Notes: generated by a model from the letters alone, not told the origin. A stretch of 64,000 nucleotides of DNA from CAYRGG01 sp964423745 (GCA_964423745.1 CAYRGG010000003.1:1-64000); one strand, 5' to 3'. Counted from the first letter of the stretch, positions 24,648 to 34,260 are shown. A program made the numbers and translations.

Positions 24648-25853
24648 CTAAACAGAACTTGGGTAGCTCGTGAAAGCAACCGCTGCTGACATTGGGGCAT
24701 TGCGCCGCCCCATGGGTATTTGCAGTGGTGTGCCCATAAAAGACGCTATAGGGTCCAGCGCAACGGCGATACCGAGTCCACTCTGTCGAGCCCGCGTTGT
24801 GCCTCTTCCGCCATAGCCAAATCGGTAATGCTGCTGAGTCACATCGGTATTGAGCAACCAAGTCCCGAAAGACCCCTCATGGAAACGCAGATTGCCGGTC
24901 ATCCCGGCAAAAAACCGTCCGGCTGCTGAAATAATCGCCGTTTCGCCCACCTGAGCCCCCAGTTGACAAGCAACCCCGTGCTGTTGGGCCAAACGATAAA
25001 TAGCCATAGCATTGAAAAGACCGCCGTTTTTCGAAAGTCGGATATTAAAACAGGTGGCCGCTTTTGCCTCGATCAGCCCCTCGGCATCCCTATAGGAGCA
25101 TAGAGACTCATCGGCGCAGATCAAAATATCCGGATAGCGCGAAACCAATTGGTGATAGCCTTGAATGTGGTTCTTGGGCAAAGGTTGCTCACAGGCAATG
25201 ACACCCTGTTGACGAAAGTAATCCAGGTGGCGTTGGGCGTTGTCTAAGGTCCAGGCGCAGTTGGCATCGACCCGTAGTTTTGCGCGGCGATACAAGCGCC
25301 GGACCAGTCGAATATTGGCTTCGTTCTCCGCCAACGACATACTCATCTTTAGCTTGATATCCCGAATACCCAGCAAGCGGGTTAACCATACCAGCTTGCG
25401 AATCCGGGCTGGATTCGTAGTGCCAATAACCATGCTATAGCGCACACGGTTTACCTGCCGTGGGATACCAAAAAATTCATACAGCGTTTGCCTCTTGGAA
25501 CAGGCTAACGCATCCACTAAAGCCAGCTCCACCCCACAAATAGCAGCCTGGGAACCCACTAAGAGCGGGTCCCTATGAAGGTCTAAAATAGTAGCCTTCA
25601 CATCCGCCTGATGGAAAAAGTCGATCGCCCCTAGGCGGGGAGCGATAAGCTGGGAAATCGTCTGCAAACAAGACTCCACCGTTTCACCGGTGACATAGGC
25701 TCGCGGTAGTGCTTCCCCATAACCCCACACACCATTGTCAAGGACCACCCGCACCAAGATCGATGCGGAACCTGTGCGTTTTGCAAGAGCATGTTCGAAG
25801 GAAAACCGCAACGGTATATCCACTGGCCATACGGTTATATGTTGGATTTTCAT
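24648..25853 (-). CDS. Enolase-superfamily enzyme (mandelate racemase / muconate lactonizing type)
   Basis: This 401-aa protein has the N-terminal capping domain (F-E-H-A-L-A-K-R, W-G-Y-G-E-A-L-P-R) and the TIM barrel of the MLE/dipeptide-epimerase subgroup. The catalytic K-x-K is visible in I-K-L-K-M. Metal ligands are the Asp of R-V-D-A-N-C-A-W, the Glu of C-E-Q-P-L-P and the Asp of C-A-D-E-S. The opposite-face Lys is in L-S-K-N-G-G. Such enzymes abstract a proton alpha to a carboxylate. The substrate cannot be told from sequence. It is 12 bp downstream of the hydrolase gene in the PKS operon and extends about 40 residues beyond the usual C-terminus. Confidence 0.88.
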   Translation of the reverse strand: MKIQHITVWPVDIPLRFSFEHALAKRTGSASILVRVVLDNGVWGYGEALPRAYVTGETVESCLQTISQLIAPRLGAIDFFHQADVKATILDLHRDPLLVGSQAAICGVELALVDALACSKRQTLYEFFGIPRQVNRVRYSMVIGTTNPARIRKLVWLTRLLGIRDIKLKMSMSLAENEANIRLVRRLYRRAKLRVDANCAWTLDNAQRHLDYFRQQGVIACEQPLPKNHIQGYHQLVSRYPDILICADESLCSYRDAEGLIEAKAATCFNIRLSKNGGLFNAMAIYRLAQQHGVACQLGAQVGETAIISAAGRFFAGMTGNLRFHEGSFGTWLLNTDVTQQHYRFGYGGRGTTRARQSGLGIAVALDPIASFMGTPLQIPMGRRNAPMSAAVAFTSYPSSV

Positions 25854-25865
25854 GAGTCAACTAAA

Positions 25866-26792
25866 CTAGGGGTTGTGATAGTCGAAGGTATCTACCCAAT
25901 GGGTAATCTCATCCAATACATCCTGGCGCACCGCTTCTTCAAAAAGCAGAAAATGCTTTACATTTTTATAGGTCACCAATTTTTTTTGGGTTTCTAATCG
26001 GTTGTAGAGACCCGCAATAACCGCCGGCACATCGAGAATCTCGTCTTGCTTGGACAACAGCATCAACACCGGCATGGTCAACCGCTGTAAACGGTGGGTC
26101 ATCAGGTTTCCGGTATTGAGAAATTCACCCATTTTGTACAAATTAGCGGTTACCCGCCGTAGCCCTAGTTCATCCTGGGCCATAAAATCCAATCGCTCGG
26201 GATCGCTGGTAAACAGCTCATCTTGTAACGGTGTAGGGAAATATTTGCGAACGTGAAAGAGGGTTTTTATCATCTGTTCTGGGGGTAAAGAAACCTGCAT
26301 ATGGGTACCCGGGGCCAATAATATAAGGCTGTCCACTTGGTCAGGGAAGGAGATGGCATAGGTCATGGTGAGACGAGCGCCAAAGGAATTGGCCATTAAA
26401 TGAAGCGGTTTGCCTGGATTCTGTTGACTGACAAAACCGATGAACTGGGCTAAATCGCTGACCCATTGAAACGCCGTATAAATATGGCCACGTCTTCCGC
26501 TGGAAAGCCCTGAACCGCGCCGATCCAGAGCATAAACATTAAAACCCATACTAGCAAAGTAATCGCCGGTTTCATTGAACCATTGACTGTGACTTTGCAT
26601 GCCGGATAGATAAACGATCACATCCGACGCCGACTCGTCGACCCAGGCACGATAATTCAGCCGCACAGAATGACCGAATTCACTGTCCTCGACAATAAAA
26701 TTGTTGGTACGGTAGTCAATATCGTAAAGGGAAGCAAATGCCGCTGAGTAAGCGCCGCAAAAAAGCACAACAGCGAAAAGCAAACGGATCAT
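25866..26792 (-). CDS. Exported alpha/beta hydrolase (lysophospholipase-like)
   Basis: This 308-aa protein begins with a signal peptide (M-I-R-L-L-F-A-V-V-L-F-C-G-A-Y-S-A-A-F-A-S), so it acts in the periplasm or outside. The alpha/beta-hydrolase core has D-R-R-G-S-G-L-S-S-G-R-R-G, a nucleophile elbow A-N-S-F-G in which the usual first Gly is Ala, the acid in S-K-Q-D-E-I-L-D and the His in V-K-H-F-L. This resembles monoacylglycerol-lipase or PldB-type enzymes. ATG 26792 has a GAGGAG ribosome site, better than a TTG at 26816. It lies in the PKS operon and could release or trim the lipid product after export. Confidence 0.85.
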   Translation of the reverse strand: MIRLLFAVVLFCGAYSAAFASLYDIDYRTNNFIVEDSEFGHSVRLNYRAWVDESASDVIVYLSGMQSHSQWFNETGDYFASMGFNVYALDRRGSGLSSGRRGHIYTAFQWVSDLAQFIGFVSQQNPGKPLHLMANSFGARLTMTYAISFPDQVDSLILLAPGTHMQVSLPPEQMIKTLFHVRKYFPTPLQDELFTSDPERLDFMAQDELGLRRVTANLYKMGEFLNTGNLMTHRLQRLTMPVLMLLSKQDEILDVPAVIAGLYNRLETQKKLVTYKNVKHFLLFEEAVRQDVLDEITHWVDTFDYHNP

Positions 26793-26907
26793 AGAAAAGC
26801 TCCTCAAATAGACCAACCGACCCTCAGGTTTATTTATTAGTTAGTAAACTTGCTAATCGGCTGGACGCATAGCGTTTATTACGCAAAGATAAAATACTGG
26901 TTAGCCA

Positions 26908-27999
26908 CTAAACCCTTTCCGGTTGAGCTGAGCCCATGGCGGATTCTGTATGAGCAGCCGTCTGTAGTAAGGCATTCCTGATAGACTTCGGCAATGGCGC
27001 TGGCAGGGATTGACCCACAGCATTTTGTTTCATCCAAACAGCACGATGGTCACCAAAGGCAAGTTTTATTTTTTGACCGTTTGGCTCTTGTTTGAAGAAC
27101 TCAAAGTAAAGATCGGCACCCTTGTCGAACAAAGCCTTCAGAGACATGCTGACGTGAATGGTGTCGAAGGGCATACCTTCACGCAGATGATCAATATTGC
27201 AGCGTACACATTTGAGCACACCCTCTTCACCGGAACCGCGAAACAACTCTGGGGCTAACGAAAAGAAATAGGCTTCTCGTAGTTTTGCCATCCACATGGC
27301 GTAGTTAGAGAAGTACAGATTACCCACCAGATTGCTATCGTAGAGGGTGGTTTCAAAGGCTTTGTCCGCCAAAAATAGCTGTGCCCGGGGACCATTCTTT
27401 GCCCTCATCAAGGTCTGGCCTAGGTCTACATTTCGGAGCGGTTCGGGCAGGTTTGATAAGGTGTCGGGGGCTTCATAACGAGGCGCCATTTTCTTTATAA
27501 AGTCTGCGTAGAAATCCGGTAATGGCACTGGTCTTACTTGCCCATGACCGAGCACTTCTACCCAGGTTGTTTTCATACGCGCAAAGGCAAGCCGTTCGAT
27601 GGATCCTTGATTGTCCCAGGAAACCCATTCGAAATGGAGTTCCACCGTGGAATTAGCTGGGCCATGGGGATGACCTGACCAAAGACGAACTTGAACTACA
27701 CTGTCTTCAGCCATTTTTTCGCCGAGTATTTCTAGGGTGGCGTTATTGGTGACCAAACCCCATTTGCCGGTAGCTACGGCTTTACTAATCTTGCAGAGTA
27801 TCGGCGCAGCGGCCAACTCCCGGGTTTCTCCCATCCAGGCGAAAAAGTGGGGAAAAAACAGCGTCCGATCCAAATTCGCAAACATTTTAAAGTTAGGAAT
27901 AAATTTATTGACAAAAACCTCCTGCCCCTGAGGACCACCTGTCTCTTCAATGGTTACCTTGAGCAACTCACCGGCTTCATGAAACGCTAAACCTGCCAT
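26908..27999 (-). CDS. Double-hotdog thioesterase, enediyne E10-like
   Basis: This 363-aa protein has two hotdog folds. The second (about 215-335) carries S-N-L-V-G-N-L-Y-F-S-N-Y-A-M-W with a following L-R-E, closely resembling the E10/CalE7-type thioesterases that release polyene from enediyne synthases, where the motif reads N-L-V-G-N-V-Y-F-V-N-Y. The first domain (about 20-180) is a divergent hotdog with F-F-P-H-F-F-A-W-M-G. It starts 23 bp after the PKS stop, with GGGAG upstream, so it is coupled to the synthase as in enediyne clusters. It likely hydrolyses or off-loads the PKS product. Usual E10 proteins are about 150 aa, so the fused first domain is distinctive. Confidence 0.88.
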   Translation of the reverse strand: MAGLAFHEAGELLKVTIEETGGPQGQEVFVNKFIPNFKMFANLDRTLFFPHFFAWMGETRELAAAPILCKISKAVATGKWGLVTNNATLEILGEKMAEDSVVQVRLWSGHPHGPANSTVELHFEWVSWDNQGSIERLAFARMKTTWVEVLGHGQVRPVPLPDFYADFIKKMAPRYEAPDTLSNLPEPLRNVDLGQTLMRAKNGPRAQLFLADKAFETTLYDSNLVGNLYFSNYAMWMAKLREAYFFSLAPELFRGSGEEGVLKCVRCNIDHLREGMPFDTIHVSMSLKALFDKGADLYFEFFKQEPNGQKIKLAFGDHRAVWMKQNAVGQSLPAPLPKSIRNALLQTAAHTESAMGSAQPERV

Positions 28000-28022
28000 C
28001 TTTTGATTTCTCCCCCAATACG

Positions 28023-31000
28023 CTAGGCTGCGGCCACTTGATGGTTAATTTCAGTACGCTCCCGGTTTTCCAGAATTTTTAACCGGTAGCCATCTAACCG
28101 CTCTAATACCCGTCCATCCGCAGCCGATAAGGTCACTACGGTGGCTAAGTAGTAGTCGCCCTCGCGGCGGTTCAAATAAGCCACACATTGGCGTTCCTGG
28201 TTTTGGTCTTTTGCGCCCTGATAAATGTCGATACGCTCGATGGAAACGGGCAAAGACAAATCTTGAGGAATGATGATCTGTACCGACTGCAGCAGTGCAT
28301 CCCGAAAATAAGGATCGTTGAGCAAAAACTCGCTGTTTTCATAATCAGCTTGGAAAACGCATATACCTTTTCCCGGTGCCGGATTCTCCAACCGGTGCAA
28401 GGTATTGATGCGTTGGAAACGGGGACCTTGAAATAGGATATCGCCGTATAAAGCACCTTGTTTTTTTATCCCTAAGGGTTCTTCAGGAGCTTCAACCTCA
28501 TGGACGGGACCAATACCCAAATCACCCAATACAAAAGTGGCGGCAAAATGATCCCGTTTAAAGCCGCTTAAATCACAGCGTACGCCTGCACGAACCTGTA
28601 ACGGTTCGGCATCTGTCTCCCGCTCCGCCACCTCGGCATAAATCTCGATTTCTGTATCATGATGCTCGCTGACGGAAATGGGACGTTCTAGACTGATGTC
28701 CCTGATGGACAAGGAATCTAGACAATCCACCCCCGTCACCTGCCTGACAGCCTGAGCCATGGCTTCGAGACCAAACACGGTGGGAAATAGATAACTGCCT
28801 TTAAAGTTGTGATCCAGAAGATAAAGGTCTTTGGTCAATGACAATTGACGGCGGACCACCAGCTCTACCCCCGGCTGATAATAAAGGGGTTGCTCCCTAT
28901 AAGCCTGGTTGCTATCAGTAGAGTTTACCGACAGGGTATCAGCCTTGTTCCATGTACGGTGCGGTCCCATGCGGCCTGCCACGACAACCTGATCGACACC
29001 TGTTTTGGCGGAGACTAACCGGAGAAAACGCAAAACACCTTCGTCCACAGGAATCGCGCCAATACCCTGCTTGCGCAAGTTGTCTACACTCCCGAGCCGC
29101 GCCCCCATACCCACTTCATCCCAGACACTATAGGCAATGCTCACCACATGGGTCTGGGGATTCGCCTGCCCATAAGCGGCTAGCAGATTAGCCAAGGTTT
29201 CGTTGGCAAACCCGTACCAGGCATTGCCTGGCATACCGGTAACACCGATGATGGAGCTAAAACCAGCCACTAATTTCAACCGTTGCGGCTCTAATCGATC
29301 CAAAAGATGGGTAATGCCACAGACCTTAGGAACACACTCCTGCACAGCCGCCGACGGGGAAACTGCCGTCACTGGCCGTGGTCGATTGAGGCCAGCACCG
29401 TGAATAACCCCTGATATCGGTCCGAGTTCTTGGGTTATCTGCTTAACCAGGTCAGCAACCGCCACCGCATCGCTGATATCGCCACTATAGTATTGACCCG
29501 TCAAACCCATAGCTTTGTAGCGATCCAAAACCGCCCGTATTTCTTTGCCTTTGGGGTCGTCTTGGTGAGACTTTGACAATGGCGAGGAACCGATTAATGC
29601 CATCTTAGCACCACTGATTTGCGCTAATCCCAATGCGCATTCAGCGGTGATCCCCCGGGCGCCGCCGGTCACCAACACCACGTCATCATTACTCCATTGC
29701 AAATCTTGATCTTGATAAAGGGCAGGCTCCTGAACCTGATAGTCGGGCACCCAACGCTGCAACTGCTCATCCAAGGCGACGATCACCTGGGATGGTTGCG
29801 CCAGCATTTCCGAGCCAATAGCTTTGGCCAATGGGGCTCCCTTTGGCAACGCTTTACAGCTCACATTAATCACTCGGCAAACCACATTAGGTTGCTCTAA
29901 CGCCAGGCTGGATGCATAGGCGTTGACCGAGAACGATGAGTTTTCTAGTTGCCGTTCAGGGTAGCGGGTATAGGGTTGAACATAGTTAATCGTGGGTTTG
30001 GCATCGGTTCCATTCACACCCAAAGCCGCCAGCGTGATAGTCTGTAAATAACTTACAAACTGGCCCAACTCATCCACTGTCACGGTGTGTTCAGCGTAGG
30101 GAACCACCACCAGCACATGGGATACTGCCTCCGGGAATGCCTCTTGCCACGCAGCAAAATAAGTTTCTGTCAGTTGAGCGCCAGCCTTTCTAAAATAGTC
30201 ACTCCACGCTCTGGAAAACTCGTCATCATCTTGACGAATCAGCCACACATGCTGATCGCGCCAAAGGGATTCATCGGGCATCCCTAATAAATCTTCGTGA
30301 CGTGCGGTTTCTACAAAATTGCGCACCCATGTTTCCCGGAAAGTAACCGGGAGTGCTGGTTTTTGGGACGGGGGGCTAGCGACAGTAGTTGCAGTAGCTG
30401 CGGTAGGCGCTTTTACCTTAGGCTCAGCGAGCCATGTACAGAGTTCGTCTAGGGTAGCGTTCGCATAGTCCGCCACCTCCGCAGTGTTTTCCTTATGGAA
30501 CTCCCGGACTAACAGTCCCAGCAGCTCGGCAACTTTGATGGAATCCATATTGAGATCATCCAATAAGCGCATATCGCCGGTCAGGGTGGCGGCGTCATAG
30601 CCGGTTAACGCCGCCACACGCTGCACAACCGTCTTCACTACCGGGGAGATGGAGGCGGCATTATCGGGTAAAGTTTCTGGAACGGGCGTCGTAGTCGATA
30701 GAGAAGGTTGCTCAAGGGGCCCATTGCCAGCTTGAGTTTTCAGAAAATCAGCAATTTCTCCTAGGGTGGCATTGGCATAATCGGCGATATCCAGCGCGTC
30801 GCTTACCTGAAACGCTCTCCCTAATATGGCTAGGAGTTCCGCGGCTTTAATGGAATCCATGTTAAGGTCGTCCAGCAATCGCATATCTTCACTCAAACTC
30901 CCTACGTCATAGCCGGTCAGCTGGGCGGCTACCTTTAACACCTGCGCTAAAGCATCGTTGTCAGTGGAAGATGGCGTCGTGTTTGCTGGCGCTGATGGCA

Positions 31001-33992
31001 AATCCCTGTTGACAGGTTCAGTGCTTGATGTAGGTATGGGATCATCGGCTGTGGCTAAAACGGTTTGCGCAGCAACGGTCGCAATGCTAGGAGTTTGTAG
31101 GGGTAAAGGGGCTAACCTCTGCGTATCGATGGTGATTTCCCGTTCGCAGGGATTTTCAATAAAGCGTCGTTGCTGTGATGGGATGTATGGACGAATCAAC
31201 CGATCGGCATAAATGGCGCGCCAATTTAACTCGTGGCCGAACACATGCACGGCAGCTAATACCTGTTTTAAACCCTGTGTACTGCTGGCCTTGGGTTCTA
31301 CCGGTAAAGCGAGGGTTTGTTCAGGAGGCACGATACGACTGAACAGATCCGTTAGCACCCGCCCTGACCCCACTTCAATGATGAGATCGGCTTGCGCGGC
31401 CAACGCTTTTGCCAAGGCCACAAAATCCACCTGAGCCAACATTTGCCTTTGCAGGTGTTCACCCACCGCTACTTCGCCGCTCATAGAACGGCCATCCATG
31501 CAAGACAACACCTTGCGGGCAGACACCTGACCTTTAAGATCAGCAAACGCGGCGCCAAAACGTTCGGCGGCCCCCGTCATGAGACGGGAATGGAATGCAT
31601 TGGAAACGGGCAGGGGTTTTGCTGTAATACCTGCCACGCCGGCCCTATGGATCAAGGCTTCTACAGCCTCTGCATCACCGGATACCGCCACCTGCTCAGG
31701 GCTGTTAATATTGGCCAGGGTCACATAACCTGAAACCTCTCTAAGCAGGGTCTCGGCTTGTTGTTGGTCGCAGAGCAACGCCGCCATTTTGCCTGGTTGA
31801 TCACCATGGAATGATCCCATTTCATAACCACGGCGACTGGCTAACTGGAATAGGGTTTGTTCATCGTAGACATCCCCTGCATAGAGGGCCATCAGTTCAC
31901 CTAAACTATGACCACCCACGGCGACCGGTTCGATGCCTGCATTGATCAGATAACGATACCAAATCAGTGAGCTGAGACAGATGGCCGGTTGCGCTACCTC
32001 AGTCTGGGCTAAGTTACGCTGCAAACCAGACAATGTGCTCTCCGCTAGCATCGGAGCATTATCCACTAGAAAACAATGGGATAATCCGGGCACACCGAGA
32101 GTCTCTGCATAATCTTCGCAATCCGCTACCCACTGGGCAGCCCAGTTAAAGCGACGAATGAGGGGTTTAGTCATATTGATGCGCTGGGAACCTTGACCCG
32201 GGAACATAAACCCAAGACGGCGTTTATAGACCCCATTACCAAGCCATATTCCTTTTTGGGAGTCATGGACAAAAGTTCCCTCCCGCACCCCTTTAGCGAT
32301 CAAGGCGTTTAGCGCTTCTAGCCTGTCCTTGAGAGAGCTGGGCGTATCCGCCACCAAGGCCGCGCGTATTGGCGTCTCGGGAATCAGCCGCTCCGCTAGG
32401 TGAGCGGCCAGATCCGCCAGCTCTGCCTTGGCGATATGAGCGACTGCGTCGGTTAATGAGACAAGTTGTTTTTTTAGCTCATCCAAGGATTGGCTACTAA
32501 AGACAAAAACTTCGCTGTCCTCGGGATGAGCCAGGACTTTTTTCTCATCTAAAAAGGGTTTTAAGGTCTGGGCGGGTGGACCAAAAGACTCACAGGTCAC
32601 ATGACTGTTGATACCCCCAAATCCCATGGCTGATACACCGGCACGCAGCACGTCATCAACGGGCCGTGTCTCGCCGTCAAACAAAGGATAAAGGGCTTGG
32701 GCTTTATGCTGAAACACATCCCGTGGAACTTCGGTGCCTGAAATGGGTGGCAAAATACGCCGGTTGACGGCAGCCACCGCTTTGATAAAAGCGCCGATTC
32801 CAGCCGCCGCTTTAGTGTGTCCGAGGATGGATTTTAACGAAGTGACCCCCACGCTTCGCTCTTGCGGCTCTACTTCTTGCATGGCGGTTTGAATGGCCGT
32901 TAACTCCACTTCATCGCCGACCCGGGTGCCGGTGCCGTGGCCTTCCACAAAATCCACCTGGGAAGCGTCATAGCCAGCCATTTGATAAGCCGTTCGCAAC
33001 GCCTTCGCCTGACCTTTGACGCTGGGTGCGGTAATACCTCCTTTGCCATCGGAAGAAATACCCCAGCCATTGATTACGGCATAGATCCGATCATTAGCAG
33101 CAACGGCGTCTTCAAGCCGTTTTAGCACCACAAAACCACAGCCCTCACCGGGAATGAAGCCGCTGGCCCGTTGGTCATAAACCCGCATCTCATCGGCAGT
33201 CAGAGCGCCGGTTTTGGCAAAACCGATCAACTCGAAGGTGTCTAGACTGATATCCACACCACCGCTGAACACCATATCCACTTCGTTCAGCACTAAACTT
33301 CTAGCGCCCTGGATAACCGCTAACAACGAAGAAGAACAAGCGCCGTCTACGGTATAACCCCCCCCGTGCAGATCCAGATAATTGCAAACCCGACCAGCCA
33401 CGGTGTTAGATAAGGCGCCGGCTAAGGTGTCTTCATCCACCGCTGGAAACACCGACTTGAAGGCTGACTCGGCAATGGCTAAAAAGGCGTTTAATTGGCC
33501 ATCGTCCATCTGTAGGTTATGGGCGGTTGTGTTAAGCACTTTTTCCACAAAAGGCCAACGCATACGCATACTATTGGCCCGGGTCCATTCGCCGGTGAGG
33601 GTGTTGCCTAGAATGACAGCCGTATTAGAGCCTTTCACCTGCGCTTTGCTATAACCGGCATCCCGTAAGGCTTTGAGGGCTACTTCCAACGTCAACCAAT
33701 GAACAATATCGCTAGAATCAACCGAGGATTTTGGAATATGCCTGCTTTGCCAGTCGAACTCGAAGTTTTCGATATAGGCCGCATTTCTGCCGTAAGTTTT
33801 GTCCGGTGTCTCTTTATCCGGATGGTAATAGTCCCCAAGGGGTAAACGACAATCAACCATCTCTCTAAACTGCTGCCGTTTAGCCAAAATATTTTCCCAG
33901 AATTGCCGTAGCGACTGTGCGCCGGGATACCAAACCGCCATACCGACAACAGCAATTTTTTTCGAGGGATAATCGCTAACCATGGTTTTCAT
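28023..33992 (-). CDS. Iterative type I PKS, enediyne-PKS-like, KS-AT-ACP-ACP-KR-DH
   Basis: This 1,989-aa multidomain synthase has the following domain order. KS: about 10-475, Cys 219 in G-A-C-S-S-S, His 352 in E-G-H-G-T-G-T and His 392. AT: about 590-900, Ser 696 in G-H-S-L-G-E. ACPs: two, with Ser 1047 and Ser 1151, each in L-N-M-D-S-I-K. KR: about 1430-1680, T-G-G-A-R-G-I, Tyr 1593. DH: about 1700-1985, His 1728 in L-L-D-H-N-F. KS blocks such as N-T-L-T-G-E, W-G-I-S-S-D-G-K-G-G-I-T and F-A-K-T-G-A-L match PksE-type enediyne synthases. The integrated C-terminal PPTase of that family is absent and the ACP is doubled. ATG 33992 has GGGAG upstream, better than ATG 34004. It is expected to make a polyene or partially reduced chain. 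Confidence 0.93.
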   Translation of the reverse strand: MKTMVSDYPSKKIAVVGMAVWYPGAQSLRQFWENILAKRQQFREMVDCRLPLGDYYHPDKETPDKTYGRNAAYIENFEFDWQSRHIPKSSVDSSDIVHWLTLEVALKALRDAGYSKAQVKGSNTAVILGNTLTGEWTRANSMRMRWPFVEKVLNTTAHNLQMDDGQLNAFLAIAESAFKSVFPAVDEDTLAGALSNTVAGRVCNYLDLHGGGYTVDGACSSSLLAVIQGARSLVLNEVDMVFSGGVDISLDTFELIGFAKTGALTADEMRVYDQRASGFIPGEGCGFVVLKRLEDAVAANDRIYAVINGWGISSDGKGGITAPSVKGQAKALRTAYQMAGYDASQVDFVEGHGTGTRVGDEVELTAIQTAMQEVEPQERSVGVTSLKSILGHTKAAAGIGAFIKAVAAVNRRILPPISGTEVPRDVFQHKAQALYPLFDGETRPVDDVLRAGVSAMGFGGINSHVTCESFGPPAQTLKPFLDEKKVLAHPEDSEVFVFSSQSLDELKKQLVSLTDAVAHIAKAELADLAAHLAERLIPETPIRAALVADTPSSLKDRLEALNALIAKGVREGTFVHDSQKGIWLGNGVYKRRLGFMFPGQGSQRINMTKPLIRRFNWAAQWVADCEDYAETLGVPGLSHCFLVDNAPMLAESTLSGLQRNLAQTEVAQPAICLSSLIWYRYLINAGIEPVAVGGHSLGELMALYAGDVYDEQTLFQLASRRGYEMGSFHGDQPGKMAALLCDQQQAETLLREVSGYVTLANINSPEQVAVSGDAEAVEALIHRAGVAGITAKPLPVSNAFHSRLMTGAAERFGAAFADLKGQVSARKVLSCMDGRSMSGEVAVGEHLQRQMLAQVDFVALAKALAAQADLIIEVGSGRVLTDLFSRIVPPEQTLALPVEPKASSTQGLKQVLAAVHVFGHELNWRAIYADRLIRPYIPSQQRRFIENPCEREITIDTQRLAPLPLQTPSIATVAAQTVLATADDPIPTSSTEPVNRDLPSAPANTTPSSTDNDALAQVLKVAAQLTGYDVGSLSEDMRLLDDLNMDSIKAAELLAILGRAFQVSDALDIADYANATLGEIADFLKTQAGNGPLEQPSLSTTTPVPETLPDNAASISPVVKTVVQRVAALTGYDAATLTGDMRLLDDLNMDSIKVAELLGLLVREFHKENTAEVADYANATLDELCTWLAEPKVKAPTAATATTVASPPSQKPALPVTFRETWVRNFVETARHEDLLGMPDESLWRDQHVWLIRQDDDEFSRAWSDYFRKAGAQLTETYFAAWQEAFPEAVSHVLVVVPYAEHTVTVDELGQFVSYLQTITLAALGVNGTDAKPTINYVQPYTRYPERQLENSSFSVNAYASSLALEQPNVVCRVINVSCKALPKGAPLAKAIGSEMLAQPSQVIVALDEQLQRWVPDYQVQEPALYQDQDLQWSNDDVVLVTGGARGITAECALGLAQISGAKMALIGSSPLSKSHQDDPKGKEIRAVLDRYKAMGLTGQYYSGDISDAVAVADLVKQITQELGPISGVIHGAGLNRPRPVTAVSPSAAVQECVPKVCGITHLLDRLEPQRLKLVAGFSSIIGVTGMPGNAWYGFANETLANLLAAYGQANPQTHVVSIAYSVWDEVGMGARLGSVDNLRKQGIGAIPVDEGVLRFLRLVSAKTGVDQVVVAGRMGPHRTWNKADTLSVNSTDSNQAYREQPLYYQPGVELVVRRQLSLTKDLYLLDHNFKGSYLFPTVFGLEAMAQAVRQVTGVDCLDSLSIRDISLERPISVSEHHDTEIEIYAEVAERETDAEPLQVRAGVRCDLSGFKRDHFAATFVLGDLGIGPVHEVEAPEEPLGIKKQGALYGDILFQGPRFQRINTLHRLENPAPGKGICVFQADYENSEFLLNDPYFRDALLQSVQIIIPQDLSLPVSIERIDIYQGAKDQNQERQCVAYLNRREGDYYLATVVTLSAADGRVLERLDGYRLKILENRERTEINHQVAAA

Positions 33993-34159
33993 TCTTTCTC
34001 CCATTGCCAGGCCATTTCATTATCAGGACTTACAGAAATCATGACTTATGTTGCTCGTGAAAAAGGTACTCAAATGGCGCAACAACGTCGTGGAGAAATA
34101 GCGGATTTAATGTGGCTTTTTGGTGGCGATTTGAATTAAATCATGACTTACCCAAGGAC

Positions 34160-34260
34160 AGGACTTAGGCAGATCGCTCGGCGGCGGTCTGGATAACCGT
34201 CGTCAAATCTCCAGGGATGTGTTCACGGCGTCTTCTGGAGCGAGCAGCAATAGTCCTGTA
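34160..34260. repeat. Repeat family D, copy with inverted ends
   Basis: CAGGACTTAGGCAGATCGCTC on the left is an imperfect inverted match of GAGCGAGCAGCAATAGTCCTG on the right. The internal TGTTCACGGCGTC...TCTGGA block matches the window's first 60 bases. Confidence 0.7.

Noticed and set aside
20713..33992. Calling the cluster a true enediyne cluster
   Set aside because: No E3, E4, E5 or other warhead genes are visible; only the PKS and thioesterase resemble that family.
34041..34139. 32-codon frame upstream of the PKS
   Set aside because: Too short, no ribosome site, and bounded by a repeated AAATCATGACTTA motif; it could be a remnant but cannot be supported.
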